Shown in pieces: positions 1-8,455 of a stretch of 64,000 nt of DNA (position 1 is the first letter of the stretch; each line of letters begins with the position of its first letter). The translations under genes and the position numbers were made by a program. Location: NCBI RefSeq assembly GCF_014284335.1, contig NZ_JACOGF010000019.1, positions 1 to 64,000 on the forward strand, given 5' to 3'. The notes beneath the pieces were generated by a model, which was not told where the DNA came from, ran no database searches, and was given only the letters and a program-made list of their open reading frames with translations. The stretch comes from Undibacterium hunanense (GTDB lineage Bacteria; Pseudomonadota; Gammaproteobacteria; Burkholderiales; Burkholderiaceae_D).

Positions 1-142
1 TCGCTTCTTTCTGCCAAATTCGCAGAGTGGGAGTAGTGATTCCTGTGGCTTGGGCTAACTCCACAATGGCACGATTGATGGGCGGCGTCATTTGTTGTAT
101 TACCCATTCTTTTTGTTCTGCTGTATACCGTACTCGTTTCAT
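1..142 (-). CDS. Transposase N-terminal fragment (HTH, IS3 OrfA-like), partial at window edge
   Basis: Reading leftward from an ATG at 142, the first 47 codons are open to the window edge. The translation starts MKRVRYTAEQKEWVIQQM and continues with NRAIVELAQATGITTPTLRIWQ. This is the helix-turn-helix N-terminus seen in transposase OrfA-type proteins, which bind the element's terminal repeats. The rest of the gene lies outside the window, so I cannot tell whether it is intact or name the IS family firmly. No terminal inverted repeat was identified between 143 and 608. The call as a transposase is fairly secure; the IS3 assignment is tentative. Confidence 0.7.
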   Translation of the reverse strand, partial: MKRVRYTAEQKEWVIQQMTPPINRAIVELAQATGITTPTLRIWQKEA

Positions 143-608
143 CTTACTCTGTCTTCCGCCCTCCAGCGGGTTGGATTTCTGATGACGCGACATCTATCCT
201 GACATGGAGGGAAGCAAAAGAAAGTATCTCGGCCGCCGGGCCGAGACCCGGCCTGTGTCCACGAAGGGCAATTGTTTAAATCAACGTACAGCAAACAACA
301 ACCGCCAATGGAGCGCCACCCGATGTGCTCCAACTTTGACAGTGACGAATATGTGCTTAATACGCCCATTGTTGGGCTGATAAAGCGTAGCCCAACCTAC
401 ACAACTACGAAGGGCAATAAATTTAACCAAAGTACGGCATGCAACAAACGCCGCTGGCCTCCAGCCTTCGCTGGAGCGACGATATGATGATTGCCGTTCA
501 TCGACAGAACCCCATCCTCATCCCCACCTTCTCCTTGAAGGAGAAGGAGTAAAACCAGCCGCTAACGGCGTGCCACCGACGGCACAAGCTCATGACACCA
601 AGCACAGA
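143..608. other. Non-coding stretch with small palindromes
   Basis: I see no convincing gene in these 466 bases. Short open frames exist but lack ribosome sites and family resemblance. The stretch contains a hairpin at 459-476 (7-bp arms CTCCAGC/GCTGGAG around CTTC) and the palindromic repeat described separately at 507-552. It lies between a transposase fragment and the thioesterase pair, so it may include the left flank or remnant of a mobile element. Confidence 0.5.
507..552. repeat. Dispersed intergenic repeat, copy 1 (CCCATCC...palindrome)
   Basis: A CCCATCC-type motif is followed by CCCCACC and then a perfect 10-bp inverted repeat (527-536 with 538-547, arms CCTTCTCCTT/AAGGAGAAGG, one-base spacer). 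The same layout, a CCCATCCCC lead followed by a C-rich/G-rich hairpin with a TTGAA centre, recurs near 12337-12375 and 54546-54588. It therefore looks like a dispersed palindromic repeat family. It could act as a terminator for the thioesterase genes that end just to its right. Confidence 0.6.
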
Positions 609-1145
609 CTAAGGCAATGGAAACACCAGACACGTCGTCGTCGCATGCGCATAAATCCTCCCCGCAGCATCCACAATACGCCCCTCTGCCGTACCCACTT
701 GCCTGCCCACCTGTATGACTTTGCCTTCAGCCCGTACCGGCCCGGTCTTGCTGTTCATGGCACGTATCAGATTCACCTTGATTTCCAGCGTGGTATAGCC
801 CATGCCTTTGGGCAGCATGGATTGCACGGCACAACCCACTGCTGAATCCAGCAGGGTACAGAAATAGCCGCCATGCACGCTGCCCAGCGGGTTGTAATGC
901 TGCACACCGGGCGTGCCCTGGAACACGATACGGCCAGGCTCACCTTCTACCGGAATGAAATCCATGGTCTTGCCTATGGGCGCGACCGGATAATCGCCAT
1001 TCAGGATACCCAGCAAGAAATCGATACCGCTGACGGCTTTCAGTTGATCCAGCGTCGCAACGCCGGGTTCTGCCATGCGTGCGCGCACTTCGGCTTCACG
1101 GGCCAGCCATTGCTGTAAGACTGCTTCGGTTTCTATACTCATCAT
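609..1145 (-). CDS. PaaI-family hotdog-fold thioesterase (second of a tandem pair)
   Basis: This is a 178-residue protein of the hotdog-fold PaaI/YbgC-like thioesterase superfamily, which hydrolyses acyl- or aryl-CoA thioesters in the cytoplasm. The family core is seen as HYNPLGSVHGGYFCTLLDSA (about residues 83-102), with the conserved His-Gly-Gly and a downstream acidic residue at the usual active-site place. Further on comes a beta-strand run TTLEIKVNLIRAM. The gene overlaps the end of the upstream thioesterase by 4 bases (ATGA), indicating translational coupling. The N-terminal 50 residues are an extra helical segment not needed for the fold. The substrate cannot be inferred. Confidence 0.85.
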   Translation of the reverse strand: MMSIETEAVLQQWLAREAEVRARMAEPGVATLDQLKAVSGIDFLLGILNGDYPVAPIGKTMDFIPVEGEPGRIVFQGTPGVQHYNPLGSVHGGYFCTLLDSAVGCAVQSMLPKGMGYTTLEIKVNLIRAMNSKTGPVRAEGKVIQVGRQVGTAEGRIVDAAGRIYAHATTTCLVFPLP

Positions 1146-1624
1146 GCATCCTTACGGGGAAATAAAATCATTTGTGTACAACGAAACAGGGCAATGGTCT
1201 TGCCCTGGTAACTGACCACGGCATCCCAGACCTGGGTTGTGCGGCCCAGATGCACGCCCGTGGCAACGACGCTGATAGTGCCTTCACGGGCTGTGCCCAA
1301 GTGATTTGACTTCAGTTCCACCGTGGTGAAACTTTGTGCCCCTGGTGGCAGACTGCTGATGCAGCCATACCCGCAGGCAGTATCCGCCAGCGTCACCACA
1401 CTGCCGGCATGCAGGTAGCCGTTAGGGGCCAGCAAATGTGGTTGCACCGGCAATTCTGCCGTGACGCGTCCTTTTTCTACCGACAGGATGCGTATGCCCA
1501 GATAACCGGGCAGGAATGGGGCACCGAACTGGTTCAGGCGCTGCGCCTGCTCATCCTGTGCATCCTGTACGTCGGTGCTGGAGTTAAGGTCTGGGTCTGG
1601 GTCTGGATCTGCTTCGGCTTGCAT
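1142..1624 (-). CDS. PaaI-family hotdog-fold thioesterase (first of a tandem pair)
   Basis: A 160-residue hotdog-fold thioesterase-like protein. The core shows LLAPNGYLHAGSVVTLADTA, the position where PaaI proteins have HGG plus a catalytic acid; here it reads His-Ala-Gly, a common variant. The N-terminus is low-complexity (ADPDPDPDL), produced by a GTCTGG hexamer repeated three times at 1589-1606, so the true start could lie a few codons downstream. It is transcribed divergently from the GlxA-type regulator with about 100 bases between them, and is followed with a 4-base overlap by a second thioesterase. The two may work as a hetero-oligomer or on related CoA esters; this is inference. Confidence 0.82.
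   Translation of the reverse strand: MQAEADPDPDPDLNSSTDVQDAQDEQAQRLNQFGAPFLPGYLGIRILSVEKGRVTAELPVQPHLLAPNGYLHAGSVVTLADTACGYGCISSLPPGAQSFTTVELKSNHLGTAREGTISVVATGVHLGRTTQVWDAVVSYQGKTIALFRCTQMILFPRKDA
1589..1606. repeat. In-frame hexanucleotide repeat (GTCTGG x3)
   Basis: Three perfect GTCTGG copies followed by a decayed fourth. On the coding (minus) strand they give Asp-Pro repeats at the N-terminus of the thioesterase. Length change by slippage would stay in frame. Confidence 0.7.
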
Positions 1625-1723
1625 GATGGTCTTTCGTGTTGAATATCCTTACCGGACATTCTAGATATTGCAGTAAAAGACGGACAGTGTCAGTATTGAC
1701 TCTTTTAATGCAGATTACGACAA

Positions 1724-2749
1724 ATGATTGATATCGAAGTCTGGCTGTACCCGCAATGTATGGCATCTGCCGTCACTGGTCCGCTGGATGTGTTTGCGGT
1801 TGCGAATGCCATCTGGGCCATCAAAAATCGGGATGATGTCGGCCCGCTGTTCAAGTGGAGCCTGCGTTCACCTGATGGTCAGGCCGTCATGACGCCAGCC
1901 GGTATCAGTCTGGTTGCTGATGGCCCCATTTGCGCTGACAGCAAGGCGGATGTGATCATTCTGCCTGGCATTTATGTCGGCAATGGTGTTGCCGGCCTGC
2001 TGGGTAATTTGCATGATATGCGCGATGTCTTCCCCATCCTGCGTGAAAAACACCGTCAGGGTACGGTACTGGCATCGAATTGCAGTGCCACTTTCGTACT
2101 GGCCGAAGCTGGTTTGCTGAATGGCGGACATGCCACCACCACCTGGTGGCTGGAACGGGCTTTCAAGGCCCGCTATCCAGAGGTGCAACTGCGCCTGGCC
2201 CAGGTGTTGAATGAATATGAAAATATACTGACCAGCGGTGCGGCTACCAGCTATCTGAACCTGGCCTACCACCTGGTAGAAAGATTTGGCGGACAGGATG
2301 TTGCCACTGGTGTTTCCAAAACTCTGCTGATCGATGCCAATCGCGCATCACAGATGCCATACATGCAAATGCTGACCCTGACCCAGCAAGATACCCAGCC
2401 GCATGAAAACCTGCTGGTACAGCGTGCCCAGAAATGGCTGAACCAGAATCACCACCTGCCTTTCCGCCTGCCTGCACTGGCCGAACACCTGGCAGTCAGC
2501 GAACGCACGGTAATACGGCATTTCCACCAGACCCTGGATACCACGCCTGCCAGTTACGCCCAGCAGATCAAGATGGATATCGCCAAGCGCCTGCTGGAAA
2601 GCACCACACTGACACTGGAACAGGTAGCCGAACGCACCGGCTACAGCGACCCCAGTTCCTTCCGTCGCCTGTTCAAACGACATTCGGGATTGTCACCGGC
2701 CAGTTACCGTGAACAGTTCAGACCGGCAAAACGGGCGGTGAGTACCTAA
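1724..2749 (+). CDS. GlxA-family AraC-type transcriptional regulator
   Basis: A 341-residue regulator with two domains. Residues about 1-180 are a DJ-1/PfpI (class I glutamine amidotransferase-like) sensor domain, with the nucleophile-elbow region VLASNCSATFVLAEAGLLNG. Residues about 225-335 are the AraC double helix-turn-helix, seen as LAEHLAVSERTVIRHFHQ and, in the second HTH, VAERTGYSDPSSFRRLFKRH. GlxA-type proteins activate or repress neighbouring catabolic genes in response to small metabolites. The divergent thioesterase pair is the likely target. The Cys at the elbow is present, but in this family it does not imply amidotransferase activity. Confidence 0.92.
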   Translation: MIDIEVWLYPQCMASAVTGPLDVFAVANAIWAIKNRDDVGPLFKWSLRSPDGQAVMTPAGISLVADGPICADSKADVIILPGIYVGNGVAGLLGNLHDMRDVFPILREKHRQGTVLASNCSATFVLAEAGLLNGGHATTTWWLERAFKARYPEVQLRLAQVLNEYENILTSGAATSYLNLAYHLVERFGGQDVATGVSKTLLIDANRASQMPYMQMLTLTQQDTQPHENLLVQRAQKWLNQNHHLPFRLPALAEHLAVSERTVIRHFHQTLDTTPASYAQQIKMDIAKRLLESTTLTLEQVAERTGYSDPSSFRRLFKRHSGLSPASYREQFRPAKRAVST

Positions 2750-2891
2750 GCCACACACATGCACTGCATACCTACGCGGCCTGGCAAAATCTGATCATCC
2801 CGGCCATCACAATATAGAAAAGAAAGTTCTGTCTTCTTTTGATGTAGTGACTGACAATCACAGGTATACAAAGCTTTTGATGGGAAATGAG

Positions 2892-2935
2892 AATAATTTC
2901 CACATGGAAATTATTTCGGTTTTTTTCTATATAAT
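2892..2935 (+). promoter_or_regulatory. Promoter with 24-base palindrome, possible leaderless start
   Basis: A perfect 10-bp inverted repeat with a 4-base spacer (2892-2901 AATAATTTCC and 2906-2915 GGAAATTATT) sits where a -35 box would be. It is followed by a T-tract and a consensus -10 TATAAT at 2930-2935. Only six bases separate the -10 from the ATG of the PilZ gene at 2942, so transcription would begin at or next to the start codon. The palindrome is probably a regulator site because no TTGACA-like -35 is present. Confidence 0.6.
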
Positions 2936-2941
2936 GGTGTC

Positions 2942-3604
2942 ATGCACAAACTGCCCGGAAAAAGAAAAGTCTCTTATGGCGCTGATACGGTAGCGCCAGA
3001 AACGCCTGTCGTCTTGCGGGACAAGGATGTGGAAGATGCGAAAGATGCGGTCGTTGATGCTCCCTTAGTATCAACATTAGTATCACCACTAGCGTCACCC
3101 CTGGCGCCCTTAACACCGCCCTTTGTTGTCTCCAAGGCTGATCCGGAACCGGCTTTTGTGGTTCCGGTGCAGGATGCCCCATCCCCTGAAGGCACACCTG
3201 CTTCAACGATTCTTGCCAAATTCAATGAGATCAGGACGCAACTGCCGCGTTCCCACAGTCGCTATCTGGTGAAATGGAAAATCGCGCTTATCCATGAATT
3301 CAGTGGCAAAAAACTGACCTATCACGGCAAGATCAATGACATTTCAGAAAATGGTCTCAGCATGTTCTGTGAATACAATGTCTTTTTCAGTGGCAGAGTC
3401 AAACTGATCATGACCTTGCCACCTTTGAATGTGGGCCTGCATGCCCAGAAAATAGAAGTCGAAAGCAAGATGGTGTACACCATACTGTCGCAATTTTCTT
3501 TCCGTATCGGGCTGGAATTCCTGAATTTCCAGGATGGTGAAAAGAAAATACTCATGGACAGGCTGGAAAGCAGCAACGCCGCCCTCAAACCGGGCAGCGG
3601 CTAA
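2942..3604 (+). CDS. PilZ-domain c-di-GMP-binding protein
   Basis: A 220-residue cytoplasmic protein. Residues 1-90 are a disordered Pro/Val/Ala-rich segment. Residues about 100-215 form a PilZ domain with the intact c-di-GMP signature: RSHSR (Arg103-x3-Arg107) and DISENG (133-138, the D/NxSxxG motif). It is therefore expected to bind c-di-GMP and act as an effector, perhaps on motility or the cell envelope. The start ATG has no Shine-Dalgarno sequence and lies directly after a -10 box, which fits leaderless translation. It stands alone between convergent and unrelated neighbours. The c-di-GMP enzymes at 46.7 and 60.8 kb could supply its ligand. Confidence 0.88.
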   Translation: MHKLPGKRKVSYGADTVAPETPVVLRDKDVEDAKDAVVDAPLVSTLVSPLASPLAPLTPPFVVSKADPEPAFVVPVQDAPSPEGTPASTILAKFNEIRTQLPRSHSRYLVKWKIALIHEFSGKKLTYHGKINDISENGLSMFCEYNVFFSGRVKLIMTLPPLNVGLHAQKIEVESKMVYTILSQFSFRIGLEFLNFQDGEKKILMDRLESSNAALKPGSG

Positions 3605-3643
3605 AGCCTGCCGCCATAGCCAGCCCCACTTCAGCCGCCAGCC

Positions 3644-4369
3644 TTAATCACTGCCACCGCAGCCACCGCTACAACCACCACTACATCCCGAACTGTCGCC
3701 ACCACTGTCACTACTGCCGCTGTCGGTACTGCAACCACTGCCGCTATCCCGTGCAGTATCACTAAAATCATACGGGCTGTCGCTGCTCCCACCGCCATAA
3801 AAATCACCGCCGCAATACACCGTGCCATCTGTATTGGTGCGCAGGGCGCTGCAATTGGGTTCATAGCGAAAACCGTCGGCAATATTCCATTTTGCATCCA
3901 GCGCAAACAGCAGGGGCAAGCGGGTGGCACGACGGGGGTTGATGTTTTCTTCCAGGCAGGCAAACCACCAGGTGCGACGCAGGCCATCGTTATTGCGCAG
4001 ATTGCTGCCCAGCACGGCGGCTGGCGTATGGTGCATATAACGGCCAAATGCCTTTTTACAGAATTGTTCGTAATTTTTTGTATAAAGAATAAACTCGTGC
4101 CACAGCTCATCGACGACCAGTGAAGGCATGGCGACATGCTTGTAACCAGATTTCAGATACACCAGAAAAAACTGCCTCAGTGCCCTTGCCACCAGTTGCT
4201 GATCTTTTATAGACAGGTCAGTACGCTGTTTGTGGAGCCTTTCCAACAATCCGGGTGGAAACATATAACTGCGTATGTAGTCCGCCTGGGCCGCACGCCG
4301 CCAGCGGGTCCAGACAAAAACCAGGCTGACCGAGAGCAACAGCACCACAATAATCATCAATATAGGCAT
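3644..4369 (-). CDS. Membrane-anchored protein with Gly/Ser/Cys-rich tail
   Basis: About 241 residues from the ATG at 4369; an in-frame ATG at 4477 would add 36 residues but has no better support. The N-terminus is one transmembrane helix (PILMIIVVLLLSVSLVFVW). The middle contains SLVVDELWHEFILYTKNYEQFC, which resembles the conserved Trp-His...Tyr-x-x-Phe-Cys segment of the glycine-rich-domain (GRDP-like, DUF1399-type) family. The last 50 residues are almost only Gly, Ser, Asp and Cys, ending in CSGGCSGGCGG. No enzymatic function can be stated. The Cys-rich tail could bind metal or form disulfides. It is convergent with the PilZ gene. Confidence 0.75.
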   Translation of the reverse strand: MPILMIIVVLLLSVSLVFVWTRWRRAAQADYIRSYMFPPGLLERLHKQRTDLSIKDQQLVARALRQFFLVYLKSGYKHVAMPSLVVDELWHEFILYTKNYEQFCKKAFGRYMHHTPAAVLGSNLRNNDGLRRTWWFACLEENINPRRATRLPLLFALDAKWNIADGFRYEPNCSALRTNTDGTVYCGGDFYGGGSSDSPYDFSDTARDSGSGCSTDSGSSDSGGDSSGCSGGCSGGCGGSD

Positions 4370-4640
4370 GTAGTAATCCACAGAATTTAACAAAAACTTG
4401 CTGTTTTGCTGCTGTGCAGCAAAACAAATTTGGCATAGTATGGAAACAGGGTTCACATTTTCTGCATAGCAATGCAATCAGTATAAAAAGCTACACATCA
4501 CGCCATACATCAGACCGAAGCTTATTTCACCGTTACAAAGACATACCGGATTTTCTCTTCCCTGGAGTCTGCTATGTTGAATCTTGAAAAATATTTTTTC
4601 GCATTTTGTAGCAAACGAAGTTTTTTCTGGGAGATACACG

Positions 4641-6320
4641 ATGAACTTGCGTCACTTGCGCATAGGAACCCGACTCGCGGTCGGTTTTGGTGTAATACTC
4701 GCCACCCTCATTCTCATTCTGGTCATTGACAGCATTTTCAGCGCCAGCAACCGCAAGGAAATGGTCGCGGGCCTGGAGCTTTCGCAAGCCAAAATCGAGC
4801 TGGCGGCCACCATGAAAAGCAGCATGCTGGAAGGCGGCATTGCCATCCGCAATATCGGCCTGCAAAGCGATATTGGTGAAATCGACAAGCAAAAAGCCAT
4901 TTCCAAAAAACAACAAACCCGCTTTGCCGAAGCACGCGACAAACTGATCGCCCTTGGCCTGAATGATGAAGAGAAGAAAATCCTCGATACCGTTTCGGAA
5001 ATGGGTAAGGAAATCGACGTTCCGACCAAGCAAGCCATGCAAATGTTGCTGGAATTTAACGGCGAAGAAGCCGTCAAGGTAATTGCGACCAAAATTGACC
5101 CCTTGCAACAAAAAGCCTTACTGGAAATCAATAAACTGGTCGACCTGCAAAACAAGGCCGCCGCTGAACTGTCCAGCATCGCTGAAAGCAAAGGCAAACA
5201 ACTGACAACCACTCTGTTTGCGATTGGTGCCGTCATTTTGTTGATAGGCGCAGGCTTTTCGGTATTTCTGACACGCGGCATCACCACGCCACTGCGTGAA
5301 GCTGTTGTTATCGCCAAACAGGTCGCTGCCGGTGAACTGTCTTTCCGCGAAACCACTGACGGTACCGATGAGATCAGCGAACTGCTGAATGCGCTGAAAG
5401 AAATGAATGACAACCTGCACCATATCGTCAGTGAAGTCCGTCAGGGTACCGACGCCATAGCCATTGCCGCAGGTGAAATCTCCAGCGGTAACGCCGACCT
5501 GTCTTCACGCACGGAAACCCAGGCCGGTGCACTGGAAGAAACCGCCAGCACCATGGAAGAAATCACCGCCACCGTCAGACACAATGCAGACAATGCCAGA
5601 CAGGCGAATGGCTTGGTGACCTCGGCGTCCAACTTCGCCATCAAGGGTGGTGAAGAAGTCGGCAAGGTGGTCCACACCATGAATTCCATCAAGGAAAGCT
5701 CGCGCAAGATTGTCGATATCATCAGCGTAATTGACGGCATTGCCTTTCAGACCAATATTCTGGCGCTGAACGCAGCAGTAGAAGCTGCACGTGCCGGTGA
5801 ACAGGGGCGTGGCTTTGCCGTGGTGGCGTCGGAAGTCAGAAATCTGGCACAGCGCAGCGCCAGCGCCGCCAAGGAAATCAAGACCCTGATCAGCGATTCA
5901 GTAGAAAAAGTCGATGCTGGCGGCAAGCTGGTTGATGCAGCCGGCAAAACCATGGGTGAGATCGTCACTTCGGTCAAACATGTGGCCGACATCATGACCG
6001 AGATCAGTGCTGCCGGCCAGGAACAGAGTTCCGGCATAGAAGAAGTCAATCGCGCCATCACCCAGATGGATGAAATGACACAGCAAAATGCAGCGCTGGT
6101 AGAACAGGCAGCCGCTGCGGCTGAAAGCATGGAAGAACAGGCCAATATCCTGGCGCGCGCCGTCACGGCCTTCAAGCTTGATGCAGCCAGTAACCATGTC
6201 CGCCGCGCACAGCCAGTCAAAGTCAGTGCCGCCCCGTTGGATGATGAAAATGCGGATTCCAACTTGATTATGTCAACTGCTGGTAAACTAGTGAGAGTAT
6301 TGGGTTTCAATAAAAGTTAA
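4641..6320 (+). CDS. Methyl-accepting chemotaxis protein
   Basis: A 559-residue chemoreceptor. The start at 4641 is chosen because GGGAG precedes it and the protein then begins MNLRHLRIGTRLAVGF, the usual MCP start before TM1 (about 11-31). A periplasmic four-helix-bundle sensor region spans about 32-190. TM2 lies near 192-212 and is followed by a HAMP domain (ITTPLREAVVIAKQVAAGEL). The signalling domain shows the invariant hairpin tip IDGIAFQTNILALNAAVEAARAGEQGRGFAVVA split over about 376-410. It couples ligand binding to CheA/CheW at the cell pole. No C-terminal NWETF-type CheR tether is visible. The ligand is unknown. Confidence 0.95.
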   Translation: MNLRHLRIGTRLAVGFGVILATLILILVIDSIFSASNRKEMVAGLELSQAKIELAATMKSSMLEGGIAIRNIGLQSDIGEIDKQKAISKKQQTRFAEARDKLIALGLNDEEKKILDTVSEMGKEIDVPTKQAMQMLLEFNGEEAVKVIATKIDPLQQKALLEINKLVDLQNKAAAELSSIAESKGKQLTTTLFAIGAVILLIGAGFSVFLTRGITTPLREAVVIAKQVAAGELSFRETTDGTDEISELLNALKEMNDNLHHIVSEVRQGTDAIAIAAGEISSGNADLSSRTETQAGALEETASTMEEITATVRHNADNARQANGLVTSASNFAIKGGEEVGKVVHTMNSIKESSRKIVDIISVIDGIAFQTNILALNAAVEAARAGEQGRGFAVVASEVRNLAQRSASAAKEIKTLISDSVEKVDAGGKLVDAAGKTMGEIVTSVKHVADIMTEISAAGQEQSSGIEEVNRAITQMDEMTQQNAALVEQAAAAAESMEEQANILARAVTAFKLDAASNHVRRAQPVKVSAAPLDDENADSNLIMSTAGKLVRVLGFNKS

Positions 6321-6333
6321 AAAGTTAAGCGAG

Positions 6334-6371
6334 AGATAGGAACAGACCCTCGCTTCGGGTCTTTTCTATCT
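6334..6371 (+). terminator. Intrinsic terminator after the chemoreceptor gene
   Basis: A perfect 6-bp stem AGACCC/GGGTCT (6344-6349 and 6357-6362) is followed by TTT. It is nested inside an outer stem AGATAG/CTATCT (6334-6339 and 6366-6371). It ends only a few bases before the start of the next gene, so it could also attenuate read-through into that gene. Confidence 0.75.
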
Positions 6372-6375
6372 AGAA

Positions 6376-7233
6376 ATGTATATGAACAAGTCGGAAGCAC
6401 TAAGAAGCATCGTTGAACAGGCCAGCAATGGTGATTTGGTTTTTCCGACCAATGTCAACGCATCACTCAAGATACAGCAAGCTCTGGATGACCCGGATTG
6501 CGGCATAGAAACTGCGGCCAAACTGGTCATGACTGAACCTTTGATGTCTGCCCGCGTGGTGGCCATCGCCAATTCTGTCGCCTACAACCGTTTCGGCGGC
6601 GGCGTCACCAATATCCGCACGGCCATCACCATACTCGGCTTCAATACCCTGCGTTCCGTTACGGCTGCCGTTGTTATGCGGCAATTAAGTGCCGCCGTTT
6701 CCCACCCTGGCATACGCGCCCAGATGGATGCACTATGGCGGCATTCTGCCTACGTGGCGGCGCTGGCGCACCTGATTGCCCGTAAAGTCAGCAAAGTGGA
6801 TGCTGAAACTGCCCTGTTTGCCGGTATCGTGCATGAAGTTGGTGGTTTTTACCTGTTGTCGCGTGCACAGGAATTTCCGGCCTTGCTGGAAATCGACAGC
6901 AACCCACCAGCCCCGGATGCCCTGGCAGAAACCGATGAAACCTTTATCGGCCGTGCCGTCCTGAATAAATTGCTGGTGCCCAAACGTGTGGTCTCTGCCG
7001 TGGAAGCACTGTGGTACGGCATGCGCGTCATGCCGCCAGAAACCCTGGGCGACACTTTGCTGCTGGCCAATGAACTGGCCGCCGTGCCATCACCACTGGA
7101 CCCGCGTTCACCGGAAAGCATACGTCAATCCGCTTCGGAAATTGATTTCGCCGTCGGTGAAGGCACCCTGTCTTCCATCCTGTCCGAATCTACAGAAGAC
7201 GTCGAATCCCTGACTGCGACCCTGATCAGCTAA
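6376..7233 (+). CDS. HDOD-domain signalling protein
   Basis: A 285-residue protein dominated by an HDOD domain, a catalytically inactive relative of HD phosphohydrolases found in signalling proteins. Diagnostic segments are VFPTNVNASLKIQQALDDPDCGIETAAKLV, MTEPLMSARVVAIANSVAYN and the downstream ALFAGIVHEVGGFYLL, where a true HD enzyme would have His-Asp pairs. It probably acts as a protein-interaction module. The start is either 6376 or the second ATG at 6382; neither has a clear Shine-Dalgarno sequence. It follows the chemoreceptor gene with a terminator between, so a link to chemotaxis is only positional. Confidence 0.88.
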   Translation: MYMNKSEALRSIVEQASNGDLVFPTNVNASLKIQQALDDPDCGIETAAKLVMTEPLMSARVVAIANSVAYNRFGGGVTNIRTAITILGFNTLRSVTAAVVMRQLSAAVSHPGIRAQMDALWRHSAYVAALAHLIARKVSKVDAETALFAGIVHEVGGFYLLSRAQEFPALLEIDSNPPAPDALAETDETFIGRAVLNKLLVPKRVVSAVEALWYGMRVMPPETLGDTLLLANELAAVPSPLDPRSPESIRQSASEIDFAVGEGTLSSILSESTEDVESLTATLIS

Positions 7234-7396
7234 GTGTTTGTCGCACATAGTAGGTGTGCAACAACAGACTTGGCAGAAATTCGGCATAATAGTCCGCGCA
7301 TTCAACCGCAGCAGGCATGGGTACTGCATCTTGCAGCAATGCAGGGATGCTGCCACCTGCTGAATCATTCCACGCACCACATTCAAAGGAAAAACC

Positions 7397-8377
7397 ATGC
7401 AATTGAAAAGTTTGCTTCGTTCCGGCCTGTTCAGCACATCCATTCTGGCTGGCGTTGCCGTGTTTGGTATTCCAGCCATCAGCGCGCATGCCGCCGCATC
7501 CATGGCAAAAACCAGCGCTCCCGGCTTTTACCGCAGTATGCTGGGTGATTTTGAAATCACCGTATTGTCTGACGGCACAGTCCCACTGCCTGTCGATAAA
7601 CTGCTGACCAATACCACGCCAGAAAAAGTCGGCAAGGCTCTCGCCAAATACCATCAGCAAAGTCCGCTGGTGACATCGTTCAATGCCTTCCTCATCAATA
7701 CTGGCAGCAAGCTGATTTTGATCGATAGCGGCGCCGGTGTCTTCTTTGGCCCTACGGTGGGCAAGCTGCAGGCGAATCTGAAAGCATCCGGTTACCTGCC
7801 TGAGCAGATCGATGAAATTTACATCACCCACATGCATGCCGACCATATCGGTGGCCTGGTGGATGGTGATAAAGCAGTCTACCCTAACGCCATCGTGCGC
7901 ATTGACCAGCATGACACCGACTTCTGGTTAAGCCAGGAAAACCTGGACAAGGCCAAAGCCGATGCCAAAGGCAGCTTTGAAAAATCCATCGCTATCCTGA
8001 AACCGTATGTACAGGCCGGTAAACTGAAACCGTTTGAAGGCAATACGGAACTTGCACCAGGTATCAAAGCGGTAGCCGCCCATGGCCATACTCCTGGTCA
8101 CACTACCTACAAAATCGAAAGCAAGGGCCAGACCCTGATGCTGTGGGGTGACCTGATGCATGTTGCCGCAGTACAGTTTGACAACCCTGCGGTCACCATA
8201 CAATTCGACAGTGACAGCAAGGCTGCTTACGCACAAAGACAAAAAGCCTATGCTGATGCAGCGCAGCAAGGCTATCTGGTCGGTGCCGCCCATCTGGCCT
8301 TTCCTGCCCTGGGTTATGTGCGCAAAGAAGGCAAGGGCTATGCCTGGACACCTTTGAACTATGCACCACTGCCATAA
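7397..8377 (+). CDS. Secreted metallo-beta-lactamase-fold hydrolase
   Basis: A 326-residue protein with an N-terminal signal peptide ending near AISAHA. It has the full metal site of the MBL fold: THMHADHIGG (His145, His147, Asp149, His150), a third-strand His in AHGHTPGHTT, an Asp in LWGDLMH, and a final His in GAAHLAFPALG. The layout matches the AttM/AiiA-like and MPH-like branch, whose members hydrolyse lactones, phosphotriesters or other esters. The periplasmic or extracellular location argues for an external substrate. An AAAGGAAAAACC ribosome site precedes the ATG. The exact substrate cannot be read from sequence. Confidence 0.9.
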   Translation: MQLKSLLRSGLFSTSILAGVAVFGIPAISAHAAASMAKTSAPGFYRSMLGDFEITVLSDGTVPLPVDKLLTNTTPEKVGKALAKYHQQSPLVTSFNAFLINTGSKLILIDSGAGVFFGPTVGKLQANLKASGYLPEQIDEIYITHMHADHIGGLVDGDKAVYPNAIVRIDQHDTDFWLSQENLDKAKADAKGSFEKSIAILKPYVQAGKLKPFEGNTELAPGIKAVAAHGHTPGHTTYKIESKGQTLMLWGDLMHVAAVQFDNPAVTIQFDSDSKAAYAQRQKAYADAAQQGYLVGAAHLAFPALGYVRKEGKGYAWTPLNYAPLP

Positions 8378-8406
8378 TCTGAATTGTCATCTGCCTGATT
8401 GACAGT

Positions 8407-8455
8407 ACCCGGCAAATCGGACACAGTGCAAACTCTGTCCTTTGCCGGGTTTTTT
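8407..8455 (+). terminator. Intrinsic terminator whose U-tract abuts the P450 start codon
   Basis: A 10-bp perfect stem ACCCGGCAAA (8407-8416) and TTTGCCGGGT (8441-8450) encloses a second small stem (GGACA/TGTCC). It is followed immediately by a run of T residues ending at 8455. The next three bases are the P450 ATG. It clearly terminates the hydrolase gene and could also work as an attenuator for the P450 gene. Confidence 0.85.

Noticed and set aside
1..608. Complete insertion sequence at the left end
   Set aside because: Only 47 codons of a transposase are in the window and no terminal repeat could be paired.
4370..4477. Longer N-terminus for the Gly/Cys-tailed protein
   Set aside because: The added residues contain no conserved feature, and the membrane helix begins right after the ATG at 4369.
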